A DNA stretch of 64,000 nt from AC-32 sp963746155 (GCA_963746155.1 CAVVAB010000012.1:372001-436000), one strand, 5' to 3'. Counted from the first letter of the stretch, positions 41,561 to 49,664 are shown. Made by a program: numbers and translations. Notes: generated by a model from the letters alone, not told the origin.

Positions 41561-41883
41561 GAAGTAGACACCGAGGGCTCGTGGCAGGCAGGCGTCGACG
41601 GAGCCTCACCGGGTCTGATCATGGAAGTGGATCCGACGGTTGGGCGCGTCTACGCGCAGGAGCACTTCAAGGGCCAGGCGGAAGACCACGCTCAGGTGCT
41701 CAGCCTGTCCGCGGCGCTTCGCGGGTACAAGGGCGCACAACTGACGAAAGAGTGGACCCCGCTCGAGCCGGGCGTGATCGACCACAAGTACTACGTGCCC
41801 GGTGTCGGCCTCGTCCGCGAGGCGACCGCGAAGGGGCCGCAGGAGACGCTCGTTCTCGGCCGGTTAGTCGCCCGTCCGGCTAG
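41561..41883 (+). pseudogene. 5'-truncated remnant of an uncharacterised conserved protein
   Basis: A coding-like fragment reads VDTEGSWQAGVDGASPGLIM, then ...GRVYAQEHFKGQAEDHAQVLSL, then LTKEWTPLEPGVIDHKYYVPGVGLV. From memory this resembles the C-terminal part of a family whose members continue N-terminally; here that part is absent and no start codon precedes the conserved region. The promoter and start of the ABM-like gene occupy that place. The 3' end is blurred, probably by another indel, near a TAG at 41881. Confidence 0.5.
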
Positions 41884-42762
41884 GCACGGAGCGGCGGCGC
41901 GACCTGCTCGCCGAAGCGGCGGATTCGCTCGTCGAGACCGTCCTCGTCGTAGTCGAGGTTGACCACGAAGCCGTTGCAGCCCGCCTCGACGTACTCGGCG
42001 AGCCGCTCCGCGACCAACTCGGACGGCCCCGCGATCGCGTGGCGGCCGCGCTCGTCGGTGCCGGTCTGCGGGCTCGTCGGCGAAGTGGACGCCGATCCGC
42101 AGGACCACGCGGCCGTCAGGACGGCGCTCGCGGAAGTCGGCCGCCATCGTCCGCAGCTCGTTCGGTGGCAGCGCGACCGGATGCCAGACGCCGGTCTTCG
42201 CCGCGCGGCGAAGTGTCGCCTTCGAGACGCCCGCGATCCAGAGCTCCGGCCCGCCCGGCCGCACGAGGGCAGGCGCAAGCCAGCCGTCGACCGAGAGCAG
42301 CGGCCCCTCGTAGCGGACGCGCCCGGGCATCTGCGCGAACGCGGAAGCCGCAAGGTCGAGCCAGTCGTCGAGGAGCTTGCCGCGCCGCTCGAACGTCGCC
42401 CCCAGCGTCTCGAACTCGCCCTCCATCCAGCCGGCGGCGACTGCGGTCACGATCCGCCCGCCCGAGAGGAGGTCGAGCGTCGTCAGCTCCTTGAGCACGA
42501 CGAGCGGCTGCCGCGCCGGCACGATCAGCGCGGAGACGCCCAGCTCGAGCCTTTCGGTGCGGCCCGCGAGGAACCCGAGCGACACGAGCGGCTCTGCGAT
42601 CGAGCCGTAGATCGGCGCGTGCTCCTCGGGGACGATCAGGTGGTCGGTGGCCCAGCCGGAGTCGAATCCGGAGTCCTCGGCGGCGCCGGCCGCTGCTGCG
42701 AGGCGCTCCGCGCGAAGGTTGTCGCCGTAGTTCGGAAGAATCAGGCCGAGGTGGAGTCCCAT
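41880..42762 (-). CDS. LLM-class (F420-dependent luciferase-like) oxidoreductase; apparent frameshift
   Basis: A TIM-barrel flavin/F420 enzyme: LHLGLILPNYGDNLRAERLAAAAGAAEDSGFDSGWATDHLIVP, LELGVSALIVPARQPLVVLKELTTLDLLSGGR and AGWMEGEFETLGATFERRGKLLDDWL. Dropping one base near 42070 joins VHFADEPA to TGTDERGRHAIAGPSELVAERLAEYVEAGCNGFVVNLDYDEDG. The product is about 293 residues. The substrate is unknown. F420 use is inferred from the family in actinobacteria. Confidence 0.8.
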
Positions 42763-42793
42763 GTTGCCGCGCCAAGGCTACTCACTCCGGCCT

Positions 42794-42819
42794 GGCCGGC
42801 CGGGAGGCCCCGGCCGGCC
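42794..42819. terminator. Strong GC hairpin after the secreted protein gene at 42832
   Basis: GGCCGGCCGGG and CCCGGCCGGCC pair over 11 bp with a four-base loop, 13 bases downstream of the stop at 42832 on the minus strand. Confidence 0.55.
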
Positions 42820-42831
42820 GATCGTCGCGGC

Positions 42832-43215
42832 CTAGAACGAGCCGGAGACGATGAGGATGCCGCGGGTAGTTCGTACCTTCACGGCCGTGCCGGCGCTCAC
42901 GTTCGGAACGCTCTGGCCGCGCTCGGTGCTGCGGTTGATGTGAGCGGCGCCGAGGCGGGTGACCTTGGCGACACCGAGCTTCTTGCCTGCGACGTAGAAG
43001 ACGACGCGCCTTCCGGCGAGACGGCGAACATGCTCGACCTGAGCCTCGAGCTCGCGCTCGTTGCCCTTCGCCTTGAACTTCGCCGAGCCCTTGGCCGCCG
43101 GGAACGCCTTGGCCGGCTTGAGTGAGACTCGCGTGCCGTCCGCGGCAAGCACTGCCGGGACCGAGACCGCCAGCAGGAGCGCGGCAGCCGCCAGAACCGT
43201 GGTGATGCGCTTCAT
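42832..43215 (-). CDS. Small secreted protein of unknown function
   Basis: A 127-residue protein with a signal peptide MKRITTVLAAAALLLAVSVPAVLAAD. ATG 43215 is preceded by GGAGG about seven bases upstream, so it is preferred over a longer frame to 43308. The mature part is beta-rich and basic (KAFPAAKGSAKFKAKGNERELEAQVEHV; VVFYVAGKKLGVAKVTRLG). No family is recognised. Terminator-like hairpins lie on both sides. Confidence 0.6.
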   Translation of the reverse strand: MKRITTVLAAAALLLAVSVPAVLAADGTRVSLKPAKAFPAAKGSAKFKAKGNERELEAQVEHVRRLAGRRVVFYVAGKKLGVAKVTRLGAAHINRSTERGQSVPNVSAGTAVKVRTTRGILIVSGSF

Positions 43216-43327
43216 CTCGGAACCTCCGATTGTCATGAGACCCTCGTGCACCACGGTAGGGAGGCCCCGCCCAACCCCCGGCCAAACCGGGGCAAGGCTT
43301 TCGCCCACTTTCGGTTAAGGCTTGGCA

Positions 43328-43356
43328 GGCGGGGCCGCATCATCTGCGGCCCCGCC
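43328..43356 (-). terminator. 12-bp perfect hairpin after the BNR-repeat gene
   Basis: GGCGGGGCCGCA and TGCGGCCCCGCC pair perfectly with a five-base loop, 10 bases past the stop of the gene at 43367. The rest of 43216-43366 shows no gene. Confidence 0.6.
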
Positions 43357-43366
43357 TTGAAACGCC

Positions 43367-44962
43367 TTACTTGCGCGCGTAGTAGATGAACTGCAGGAAC
43401 AGCCCGGGCGTGAACGGGGACGGGTCGCGCATGTCCGTCCACGTCGCGTTCGCGTGGCCGTCGCTGCCGTATGCGAGTCCGATGTAGTCGCCGTGGAAGA
43501 CGGCGCAGAGCTCACATCCCTCGACGCCTGCCTGGAAGAACTCCGACTGCGTCGGGTCGGACGGCTCCGTGTTCACGATCGTCCTCGAGAACGAGCCCGG
43601 CTGGCCCTGCGCCAGCTCGGTGTTGTAGAGCGGCCCGTTCCAGTTGCCGCGGTCGTGATAGAGGACGCCGACCTTCCCGTTCACCGGGTTGACGTCGGCC
43701 CACGGGAACCACTGGTCTCCCTTGCCCTTGTCGACCTGCGACGGGTACGTCCAGTTTCTGCCGCCGTCGGACGACTTCACGATGAAGACGTCCGTGTTGG
43801 TGATCGGGTTGTCGCTGTCGTGCACGCCGTTCCGGTTGTCCGAGAAGACGAGGTAGAGCTTGTCCTCGTCCTTCGGGCTCGCGACGACGTTGCCGGCGCC
43901 CCAGACGCGCAGCTGGTAGCCGGTCAGCGTCTGTCGGCCGTCGACGTTGATCGGGTAGTCCCGCGCTCCGTCCTCCATGCCGGCGACGAAGGTCGGCTTC
44001 GACCAGTCGTCACCGCCGTTCTTCGACTTGACGAGCAGGTACTGGTCGTCGAACTCCTCCGGCGACTCGTAGAGCGACTCGTTCTGGCTGTTCATGAACG
44101 CTACGTAGGCGGTCCCGTCTGCGCCGATCGTGATGACCGATGCCTGGGACTCGTCGCACTGCCCGCGCTTCCCTTCCGTCTGGAAGGTGCAGAGGTCGCG
44201 GTTCGATCCGGAGATCTCCTGCGGCTTCGACCAGTGCTTGCCGCCGTCGTCGCTGTGGGTCTCCATGATCGGCGACTCGACGTACTCGCCGAAGTTCGAG
44301 AGGAACGCCGTCCAGGTCACGTACGTCCGCCCGTAGTACGGCGAGTGCGGGTTGTTGTCGGTCGCGATCCACTCCTTGTCGTTGAACACCTGGACGGCGT
44401 CGAGATCGCAGCCCTGCCCGAAGCCGACGACCTTTGGCTTGTCCCAGCTGAGGCCGCCGTCCTTCGATGGCGAGACGACGACGTCGCCGTCGCAGGCCTC
44501 ACCGTCCTCCTTGAACGTGTAGTTCAGCGACGAGTGGAGGGCGACGTGGTGCTTCACGTCGATCGCCGTGACGGGATCGCTGCCCGTTCGCGTGTCGTCT
44601 TCCGTGGACATGTTTCCGGTCGACCAGCTCTTCCCGGCGTCGAACGACGTGTAGTACTGATCGCAGCACGACCCGTAGTCGTTCGAGCTCGAGATCATGT
44701 GCTTCGGGTTCGACGCGTCCACGACGATGTTCGGCTCGTTGTTCGGGAACGGGTCGTCACAGTCCAGGTTCGTGTTGAGGCCTCCCGAGAGCGCCGTGCA
44801 CTCGAAGGCCCAGTTGTGCTTTGCGCCCGGCGGAATCGACCGCACGAACGGCACCTTCTCTGCCCCCTCGCCGCCCGGAGGCTCTGCCCGGACGCTCGAA
44901 GCGAGGAACAGGCCGATTGCAGCTGCCGCCACGAGCAGCAGCCCAAATCGAGCTTTGCTCAT
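43367..44962 (-). CDS. Secreted BNR/Asp-box beta-propeller (sialidase-like fold) protein
   Basis: A 531-residue secreted protein with signal peptide MSKARFGLLLVAAAAIGLFLASSVRA. Several Asp-box-like repeats are visible: SFDAGKSWSTG, SKDGGLSWDKP, SDDGGKHWSKP, KNGGDDWSKP and SSDGGRNWTYP. These occur in sialidase-fold propellers. The usual sialidase catalytic Arg triad and RIP motif were not clearly found, so an enzymatic role is not claimed. It may bind or degrade a carbohydrate, or be a structural propeller. GGGGGAG lies directly upstream of the ATG. Confidence 0.75.
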   Translation of the reverse strand: MSKARFGLLLVAAAAIGLFLASSVRAEPPGGEGAEKVPFVRSIPPGAKHNWAFECTALSGGLNTNLDCDDPFPNNEPNIVVDASNPKHMISSSNDYGSCCDQYYTSFDAGKSWSTGNMSTEDDTRTGSDPVTAIDVKHHVALHSSLNYTFKEDGEACDGDVVVSPSKDGGLSWDKPKVVGFGQGCDLDAVQVFNDKEWIATDNNPHSPYYGRTYVTWTAFLSNFGEYVESPIMETHSDDGGKHWSKPQEISGSNRDLCTFQTEGKRGQCDESQASVITIGADGTAYVAFMNSQNESLYESPEEFDDQYLLVKSKNGGDDWSKPTFVAGMEDGARDYPINVDGRQTLTGYQLRVWGAGNVVASPKDEDKLYLVFSDNRNGVHDSDNPITNTDVFIVKSSDGGRNWTYPSQVDKGKGDQWFPWADVNPVNGKVGVLYHDRGNWNGPLYNTELAQGQPGSFSRTIVNTEPSDPTQSEFFQAGVEGCELCAVFHGDYIGLAYGSDGHANATWTDMRDPSPFTPGLFLQFIYYARK

Positions 44963-45056
44963 CTCTCCCCCTTTATCGGATTTCCTACATCCGAACGTAC
45001 TAGAGCGCGCTACACGAGTCCATCGGGGGTGCGTTCGAGCGGGACGCCGGACAGCT

Positions 45057-45079
45057 GCCGACCGGCTTAACCGGTCGGC
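45057..45079 (-). terminator. Hairpin after the 26-residue ORF
   Basis: GCCGACCGG and CCGGTCGGC form a 9-bp perfect stem with loop CTTAA, 26 bases past the stop at 45105 on the minus strand. It could also be an operator. Confidence 0.5.
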
Positions 45080-45104
45080 GGAGAGTGAATCTCAGGGGAG
45101 GAGC

Positions 45105-45185
45105 TCAGCTCGCCGAAGCGATGCGCTGGCTCAAGTTCGCAACCGGGAAGTTCCGGAGCTTGCGCTTGATGACAAGCGTTGTCAT
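45105..45185 (-). CDS. Putative 26-residue basic peptide
   Basis: ATG 45185 opens MTTLVIKRKLRNFPVANLSQ and ends with RIASAS. An SD-like AAAGG lies eight bases upstream. It stands alone in the 331-bp gap between the BNR gene and aquaporin, with a hairpin just after its stop. A tiny transcription unit for a peptide is possible, but coding cannot be proved at this length. Nothing else is seen in 44963-45293 apart from the aquaporin promoter. Confidence 0.3.
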   Translation of the reverse strand: MTTLVIKRKLRNFPVANLSQRIASAS

Positions 45186-45281
45186 GGCCGCCTTTCGTCC
45201 GCAGTGGATACGCCGAGTTTTTAGGTCGGCCGGATCGCCCGTCCACGCCATCCCTCGAACGTGTCCATCCGGCCCGGCTTC

Positions 45282-45287
45282 TACGGT
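45282..45287 (+). promoter_or_regulatory. Leaderless-type -10 of the aquaporin gene
   Basis: TACGGT is followed by six bases and ATG 45294. Confidence 0.55.
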
Positions 45288-45293
45288 TCTCAC

Positions 45294-45980
45294 ATGCGCT
45301 CGGACGTGCCCGGGAAAGCCGTTGCGGAGTTCGTCGGCACGTTTGCGCTGATCTTCGCGGGCGCCGGCGCGATCATCGCCACGGGAGGACACAACCTCGT
45401 TGCGATCGCGCTCGCGCACGGGCTCGCGATCGGGGTGATGGCCTCGGCCGTCGGCCACATCTCGGGCGGCCATTTCAACCCGGCGATCACGTTCGGGTTC
45501 CTGGTGACGCGGAAGATCAAGCCGGCCCTCGCGTGCGTGTACTGGGCCGCGCAGTTCGCGGGCGCCGTGGTCGCGGCGCTGCTGCTGAGCTGGCTGCTTC
45601 CGCAGGCCCAGGTCAACGCCGTGCAGCTCGGCGTACCGGCGCTCGGTCCGGGGATCAGCGGCGGGCAGGGCATCGTGATCGAGGGCATCCTCACGTTCTT
45701 CCTCGTGTGGGTCGTCTTCGCGTGCGCGGCCGATCCGGACGGAGCATTCAAGCTGATCGCCGGCCTCGCGATCGGCTTCACGATCTCACTCGACATCTTC
45801 GTCGGCGGCCCCTTCACCGGCGCGGCGATGAACCCGGCGCGCGCGTTCGGGCCGGAGCTCGTGCAGAACGCGTGGAGCAACTGGTGGGTCTGGTACATCG
45901 GCCCGCTGGTCGGCGGCGCTCTCGCGGCGCTCGTGTACGAGCTGCTCTACCTCCGTACCCGCGCCGCGCAGACCGCCTAG
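45294..45980 (+). CDS. Aquaporin (MIP family channel)
   Basis: A 228-residue channel with six membrane helices and two half-helix NPA motifs (GHFNPAITFG and AAMNPARAFGP). AEFVGTFALIFAGAGAIIAT is the first helix. The second-NPA Arg (NPAR) of the selectivity filter is present. The selectivity filter suggests a water or small-neutral-solute channel; water versus glycerol cannot be settled here. TACGGT lies six bases before ATG, so this start is chosen over the upstream in-frame ATG 45261. Confidence 0.88.
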   Translation: MRSDVPGKAVAEFVGTFALIFAGAGAIIATGGHNLVAIALAHGLAIGVMASAVGHISGGHFNPAITFGFLVTRKIKPALACVYWAAQFAGAVVAALLLSWLLPQAQVNAVQLGVPALGPGISGGQGIVIEGILTFFLVWVVFACAADPDGAFKLIAGLAIGFTISLDIFVGGPFTGAAMNPARAFGPELVQNAWSNWWVWYIGPLVGGALAALVYELLYLRTRAAQTA

Positions 45981-45999
45981 CTCCCTCCGCGCACCGTGG

Positions 46000-46005
46000 T
46001 AGGTT
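46000..46005 (+). promoter_or_regulatory. Leaderless-type -10 of the cupredoxin-like gene
   Basis: TAGGTT is followed by six bases and GTG 46012. Confidence 0.55.
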
Positions 46006-46011
46006 GCCGCG

Positions 46012-46524
46012 GTGCTCGTCGCGGGACTGACATCGTCCGCCAAGCTCGGGCTCGGACTGACGGCGGCGGTCTTCGTCGCGTTCTCCCTGATCGCCGCGCT
46101 CGTCATCCCTCGCCGCAACCCCGACTTTCCGGACAAGCACCTGAAGGGCTTCGTCGTCGCGTGCGTCGTCCTCTTCGTCGCGATGCTCTCGGCTGTGCTG
46201 ATCTTCGGCGGCAAGGAGAAGGCCGAGACCGAGGCGGCGAGGGAGAAGCTCCCGGTCGGCGAGAGCGACTACTCGATGGAGGTGCCGAGGACGAAGCTCC
46301 CGCCGGGCCTCTACACGCTCGAGGTGACGAACTACGGTCAGATCACGCACAACCTGACCGTTAAGGCCGTCCAGGGGTCGGGCGGCACGCAGGGCACTCG
46401 CGACATCGAGCCCGGCAAGAGCGCGAGCCTCCCGGTCGAGCTCAAGCGCGGCACGTACGTCCTGTACAGCTCGCTCCCCGGCCAGCAGCAGGCCGGCGTC
46501 ACCGAGACCATCACCGTCGACTGA
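46012..46524 (+). CDS. Membrane-anchored cupredoxin-fold protein
   Basis: A 170-residue protein with one or two N-terminal membrane helices (LGLGLTAAVFVAFSLIAALVI; GFVVACVVLFVAMLSAVLIF). The rest is a cupredoxin-like beta barrel: LPPGLYTLEVTNYGQITHNLTVKAV and LKRGTYVLYSSLPGQQQAGVTETITV. The His in HNLTV is present, but the usual C-terminal Cys-His-Met loop reads YSSLPGQQQAGV, so a copper site of the usual type is absent. It may have lost copper binding. Confidence 0.7.
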   Translation: MLVAGLTSSAKLGLGLTAAVFVAFSLIAALVIPRRNPDFPDKHLKGFVVACVVLFVAMLSAVLIFGGKEKAETEAAREKLPVGESDYSMEVPRTKLPPGLYTLEVTNYGQITHNLTVKAVQGSGGTQGTRDIEPGKSASLPVELKRGTYVLYSSLPGQQQAGVTETITVD

Positions 46525-46530
46525 GCCAGA

Positions 46531-46550
46531 GGGCCCGGTCGCCCGGGCCC
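46531..46550 (+). terminator. Hairpin after the cupredoxin-like gene
   Basis: GGGCCCGG and CCGGGCCC pair over eight bases with loop TCGC, six bases past the stop codon. Confidence 0.55.
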
Positions 46551-46553
46551 CGA

Positions 46554-46573
46554 GGCGTCGCTTGCGATGCCGT
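46554..46573 (+). repeat. Dispersed 20-bp repeat, copy 2
   Basis: GGCGTCGCTTGCGATGCCGT matches 24146-24165 with one difference. Like that copy it lies next to a GC-rich hairpin in a gap. Confidence 0.45.
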
Positions 46574-46592
46574 TGTGCGCCTTCTCTTCAAG

Positions 46593-46681
46593 CGGAGAGG
46601 GCGGGATTTGAACCCGCGACGGACCTTTCAGCCCGTACGCGATTTCCAGTCGCGCTCCTTAGACCGCTCGGACACCTCTCC
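46593..46681 (-). tRNA. tRNA-Ser (anticodon GGA)
   Basis: Acceptor GGAGAGG/CCTCTCC, anticodon stem-loop CGCGA-CTGGAAA-TCGCG with anticodon GGA, a long variable arm typical of serine tRNAs, and T-arm GCGGG-TTCAAAT-CCCGC. The discriminator is G. Confidence 0.95.
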
Positions 46682-46705
46682 AAGCGGGAGCCAGGGTATC
46701 GCGTG

Positions 46706-46736
46706 AGAGAGGGGCCGCTCCTTGCAGCCCCTCTCT
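46706..46736 (-). terminator. Hairpin after the collagen-like gene
   Basis: AGAGAGGGGC and GCCCCTCTCT pair over ten bases with an 11-base loop, about 14 bases past the stop at 46751. Confidence 0.55.
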
Positions 46737-46750
46737 GGTTGAACACGGGT

Positions 46751-47197
46751 CTAGTGCGCCCTCGAAAGGACGACGGCCTTTCCGGCGAACGTGGGGTGCT
46801 CGGTGGCACCCGTCGGAACCGAGGCACCCTGCGCGCACAGCGCGTAGATGGTGACCGTCCCGTCGAGCAGTCCGCCGACGTTGTCCGCGCCGCCGGCCCA
46901 GCCGTTGTTGTACGGGCCGTCGAGCCAGGTGTCGCCGAACGTGTCGGAGACCACACCGCCGCTGATCACACCGGTCCCGGCGGGGCACGTGACAATGTAG
47001 GCCTTGGCTTCGCCGGCGAGCACGTCGCCGGCACCCGACACGACCGTCGTCTTCCCGATGAAACCGGTCGGCCCCTGAATGCCTTGCGGTCCCTGGAGCC
47101 CTTGCTGCCCCGGAGCCCCACGCGCGCCGCGTGGAGCCTTCCCCGCGAGCCGGTTGAGCGGAATCGAATGCGGCTTGATCTGGTGCCCGTCGATCAA
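46751..47197 (-). CDS. Small protein with short collagen-like GxY segment
   Basis: A 148-residue protein beginning LIDGHQIKPHSIPLNRLAGK, then a short collagen-like stretch (APRGARGAPGQQGLQGPQGI), and a C-terminal domain with VTCPAGTGVISGGVV, which resembles a phage-tail or spore-type globular head. TTG 47197 is the only start; a stop codon lies two codons upstream, so the gene may be 5'-truncated. It lies within a tRNA-Ser cluster, and the preceding hairpin (47216-47249) is probably the tRNA terminator. Confidence 0.55.
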   Translation of the reverse strand: MIDGHQIKPHSIPLNRLAGKAPRGARGAPGQQGLQGPQGIQGPTGFIGKTTVVSGAGDVLAGEAKAYIVTCPAGTGVISGGVVSDTFGDTWLDGPYNNGWAGGADNVGGLLDGTVTIYALCAQGASVPTGATEHPTFAGKAVVLSRAH

Positions 47198-47215
47198 CTT
47201 CTAGACCAGGAGATA

Positions 47216-47249
47216 GACCGAAACCCCTGCTTGCGGAGGGGTTTCGGTC
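47216..47249 (-). terminator. 12-bp perfect hairpin downstream of tRNA-Ser(CGA)
   Basis: GACCGAAACCCC and GGGGTTTCGGTC pair perfectly around a ten-base loop, just past the tRNA 3' end. Confidence 0.65.
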
Positions 47250-47254
47250 GGTAA

Positions 47255-47343
47255 CGGAGGGGGAGGGATTTGAACCCTCGTCGGACCTAACGGCCCGAAA
47301 CGGTTTTCGAGACCGCCGCATTCGACCGCTCTGCCACCCCTCC
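47255..47343 (-). tRNA. tRNA-Ser (anticodon CGA)
   Basis: Acceptor GGAGGGG/CCCCTCC, anticodon loop CTCGAAA (CGA), long variable arm and T-arm GAGGG-TTCAAAT-CCCTC. The discriminator is G. Confidence 0.95.
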
Positions 47344-47389
47344 GGGGTCGGAACAGAGTACCGCCGCGGGGCGGCTGGGAAGCGCGAGG

Positions 47390-47481
47390 CGGAGAAGGAG
47401 GGATTCGAACCCTCGAGGCAGGGATTCTCCCCACCTAACGCCTTAGCAGGGCGCCGCCTTCAGCCACTCGGCCACTTCTCC
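47390..47481 (-). tRNA. tRNA-Ser (anticodon GCT)
   Basis: Acceptor GGAGAAG/CTTCTCC, anticodon loop CTGCTAA (GCT, decoding AGC/AGU), a very long variable arm and T-arm GAGGG-TTCGAAT-CCCTC. It is the third tRNA-Ser in 900 bp on this strand. Confidence 0.95.
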
Positions 47482-47677
47482 GAACCGGGACAGGATAGCC
47501 GACACCTCCGCAGGCCCCCTCTTGCGAGCACTGCCCGATCACCCTTCCGGGGCATGGCCGCAAGGGTGTTTCGGCACATGCTGAGCGTGCCGGCTCTCCC
47601 CTCTCAGATCCCGGCACTGGCGTAGCTCGCTTCAGCGGCAACGAGGCGAGCTTCGTCGTATCTGGGGCCGTTTTCTC

Positions 47678-47683
47678 GATACT
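47678..47683 (+). promoter_or_regulatory. Leaderless-type -10 of the PolDom gene
   Basis: GATACT is followed by seven bases and ATG 47691. The rest of 47482-47677 shows no gene; a 7-bp inverted repeat CACCCTT/AAGGGTG lies near 47540-47570. Confidence 0.4.
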
Positions 47684-47690
47684 TGTGGGC

Positions 47691-48686
47691 ATGAAGATCG
47701 GCCGCCGAGAGGTCGCGATCACGAATCCGGACAAGGTGTTCTTCCCGGAGCCCGGGCTCACGAAGGGCGACGTGGTCGGCTACTACCTCGACGTCGCGGA
47801 CTGCGCGCTCAACCACATCAGGCGGCGGCTCTTCCACATGAAGCGCTACCCGAACGGCGTCGACGGCGAGTTCTTCCACCAGAAGCGCGTGCCGTCGCAC
47901 CCGGACTTCGTCGGCGAGCAGTTCGTGCAGTTCCCGAGCGGGCACTCGACGGTCTTCGCGGTCGTCGACAATCCCGCCGCGCTCGCCTGGGTGGCCAACC
48001 TCGGCTGCATCGAGCTTCACACCTGGCACTCGCGCGTCGCTGACATCGAGCGGCCGGACTACCTGCTGATCGACCTCGATCCGAGCGAAGGGAACCCGTG
48101 GGAGTACGTCCGCGAGATCGCGCTCGTCGTGAAGGACGTGATGGACGAGCTCGGGCTGGCGTCCTACCCGAAGACCTCGGGCGCCACCGGCGTGCACATC
48201 CTTGCGCCGATCAAGCCCGAGCTCCCGTTCCCGGAGGTGAGGCGTTTCGCGAAGGCGCTCGCGCAGGAGGTCGAGCGGCGAGTCGACGACCAGGACGTCG
48301 CGACGACGACGTGGAGGGTCGCGGACCGGAGCGGCGTGTTCGTCGACTTCGGCCAGAACGCGCGTGACCGGACGATCGCCTGCGCCTACTCGATCCGCCC
48401 GACACCCGACGCGCGCGTCTCGGCGCCGCTGCGCTGGGACGAGGTGGCGCGGTGCGACCCGGCGAGGTTCACGGTCAAGACGATGCGGAAGCGGGTCGAC
48501 AAGGTCGGCGACCTGACCGCAGGGATGTGGCGGCGGAAGGTCAGCCTGATCCCGCGGTTCGAGCACTTCGACCTCGATCCGGCCGATCCGGGCCGCGTCG
48601 ATGCGCGCAAGCGCACGCGCCGGTGGGTCAGCGACCAGCGAAGAGCTTCGGAACGGTCAGGTCGCTCGCGCGGCGCGGGGGCCTGA
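47691..48686 (+). CDS. LigD-type primase-polymerase (PolDom) protein
   Basis: A 331-residue archaeo-eukaryotic primase domain of the kind used in bacterial end joining. Seen: EVAITNPDKVFFPEPGLTKGDVVGYYLDVA, HMKRYPNGVDGEFFHQKRVP, LLIDLDPSEG with the metal-binding Asp pair, SYPKTSGATGVHILAPI, and WRVADRSGVFVDFGQNARDRTIACAYSIRP with the third catalytic Asp. It carries no ligase or nuclease domain. The ligase lies convergent at 48628-49655 and overlaps its last 59 bases. No Ku gene is in the window. Confidence 0.88.
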   Translation: MKIGRREVAITNPDKVFFPEPGLTKGDVVGYYLDVADCALNHIRRRLFHMKRYPNGVDGEFFHQKRVPSHPDFVGEQFVQFPSGHSTVFAVVDNPAALAWVANLGCIELHTWHSRVADIERPDYLLIDLDPSEGNPWEYVREIALVVKDVMDELGLASYPKTSGATGVHILAPIKPELPFPEVRRFAKALAQEVERRVDDQDVATTTWRVADRSGVFVDFGQNARDRTIACAYSIRPTPDARVSAPLRWDEVARCDPARFTVKTMRKRVDKVGDLTAGMWRRKVSLIPRFEHFDLDPADPGRVDARKRTRRWVSDQRRASERSGRSRGAGA

Positions 48687-49655
48687 CCTCGCGCCAGGTG
48701 CAGGCCTTCGGGTCCTTGTCCGCGCGGAAGCGGATGAACTTCGTCCCGTGCCGGAAACGGTTGCGCTCGAGCTTGTCGTAGCGCACTTCGCAGACGAGCT
48801 TCGGGCGCACGGGGTTCCAGTCGAGCTCCTTGCCGCGCGACCAGCGGCTCTGGCCGCCGGGAATCCGCTTGTCGCTGACCATGCTCTTCTGGCGCAGCTT
48901 CGGGAGCTTCTCTTCGAGCTCGCGCCGGACCGCAGCCGGGAACCCGGAGCAGTGACCCACGAAGTCGAGCTCGCCCTCGTCGTCGTAGAGGCCGAGCAGG
49001 AGCGTCGAGATCCGGCCCTCGGCCTTCTCGCTCCAGCGGAAGCCGACGATCACGCAGTCGGCCGTCCGGTACGGCTTGACCTTGCCACGCCGTCGCGCGA
49101 GCCGGGGAGGTAGGGGAGCCCGAGGCGCTTCGCGATCACGCCGTCGAGGCCGGCCTTGTCCACGCGCGGTAGCCACTTCTCGGCCTGCTTGCGGTCGCGC
49201 GTGGCCGGCGAGAGCTGGAACCGCTTCGCCTTGCGCTCGAGCTCGCGCCTGCGCTTCTCGAGCGGCAGCTCGTGGATCGGCGAGCCCTTCCAGAGGAGCA
49301 GGTCGAACGCGATGTACTCGGCCGGGATCTCCGCCGAGAGCTTCCGGATCCTGCTCTCCGCCGGATGGAGCCTGAGCTGGAGCGCGTCGAAGTCGAGGCG
49401 CCCCTTCTGGACGATCACGATCTCGCCGTCGAGCGCCGAGTCGGGGGGCAGGAGCGCGCCCGTCTCCTCGAGCTCCGGGAAGTAGCGCAGGAGCGGCCGC
49501 CCGTTGCGGCTCCAGAGCCGCAGCCCGCCGCCGAGGTTCTCGAGCACGCCGCGGAACCCATCCCACTTGGGCTCGTACTGCCAGCCGTCGCCGCTGGGCA
49601 GCTCGTCGACGAGCTCGGCCTCCATCGGCGGGAAGGGAAGCTTCTTCGGCGGCAT
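48628..49655 (-). CDS. ATP-dependent DNA ligase (LigD ligase domain); apparent frameshift
   Basis: An ATP-type ligase. MEAELVDELPSGDGWQYEPKWDGFRG carries the adenylated Lys (K30, motif KWDG). Motif III-like LWSRNGRPL, LDGEIV and IAKRLGLPYLPGSRDG are in the first frame. The OB-fold part (VKPYRTADCVIVGFRWSEK ... EVRYDKLERNRFRHGTKFIRFR) is in a second frame. An indel near 49090 joins them; unlike the other shifts it needs one base added. The corrected product is about 342 residues. ATG 49655 has TAGCGT nine bases upstream. Confidence 0.85.
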
Positions 49656-49664
49656 CCGGCGGGA

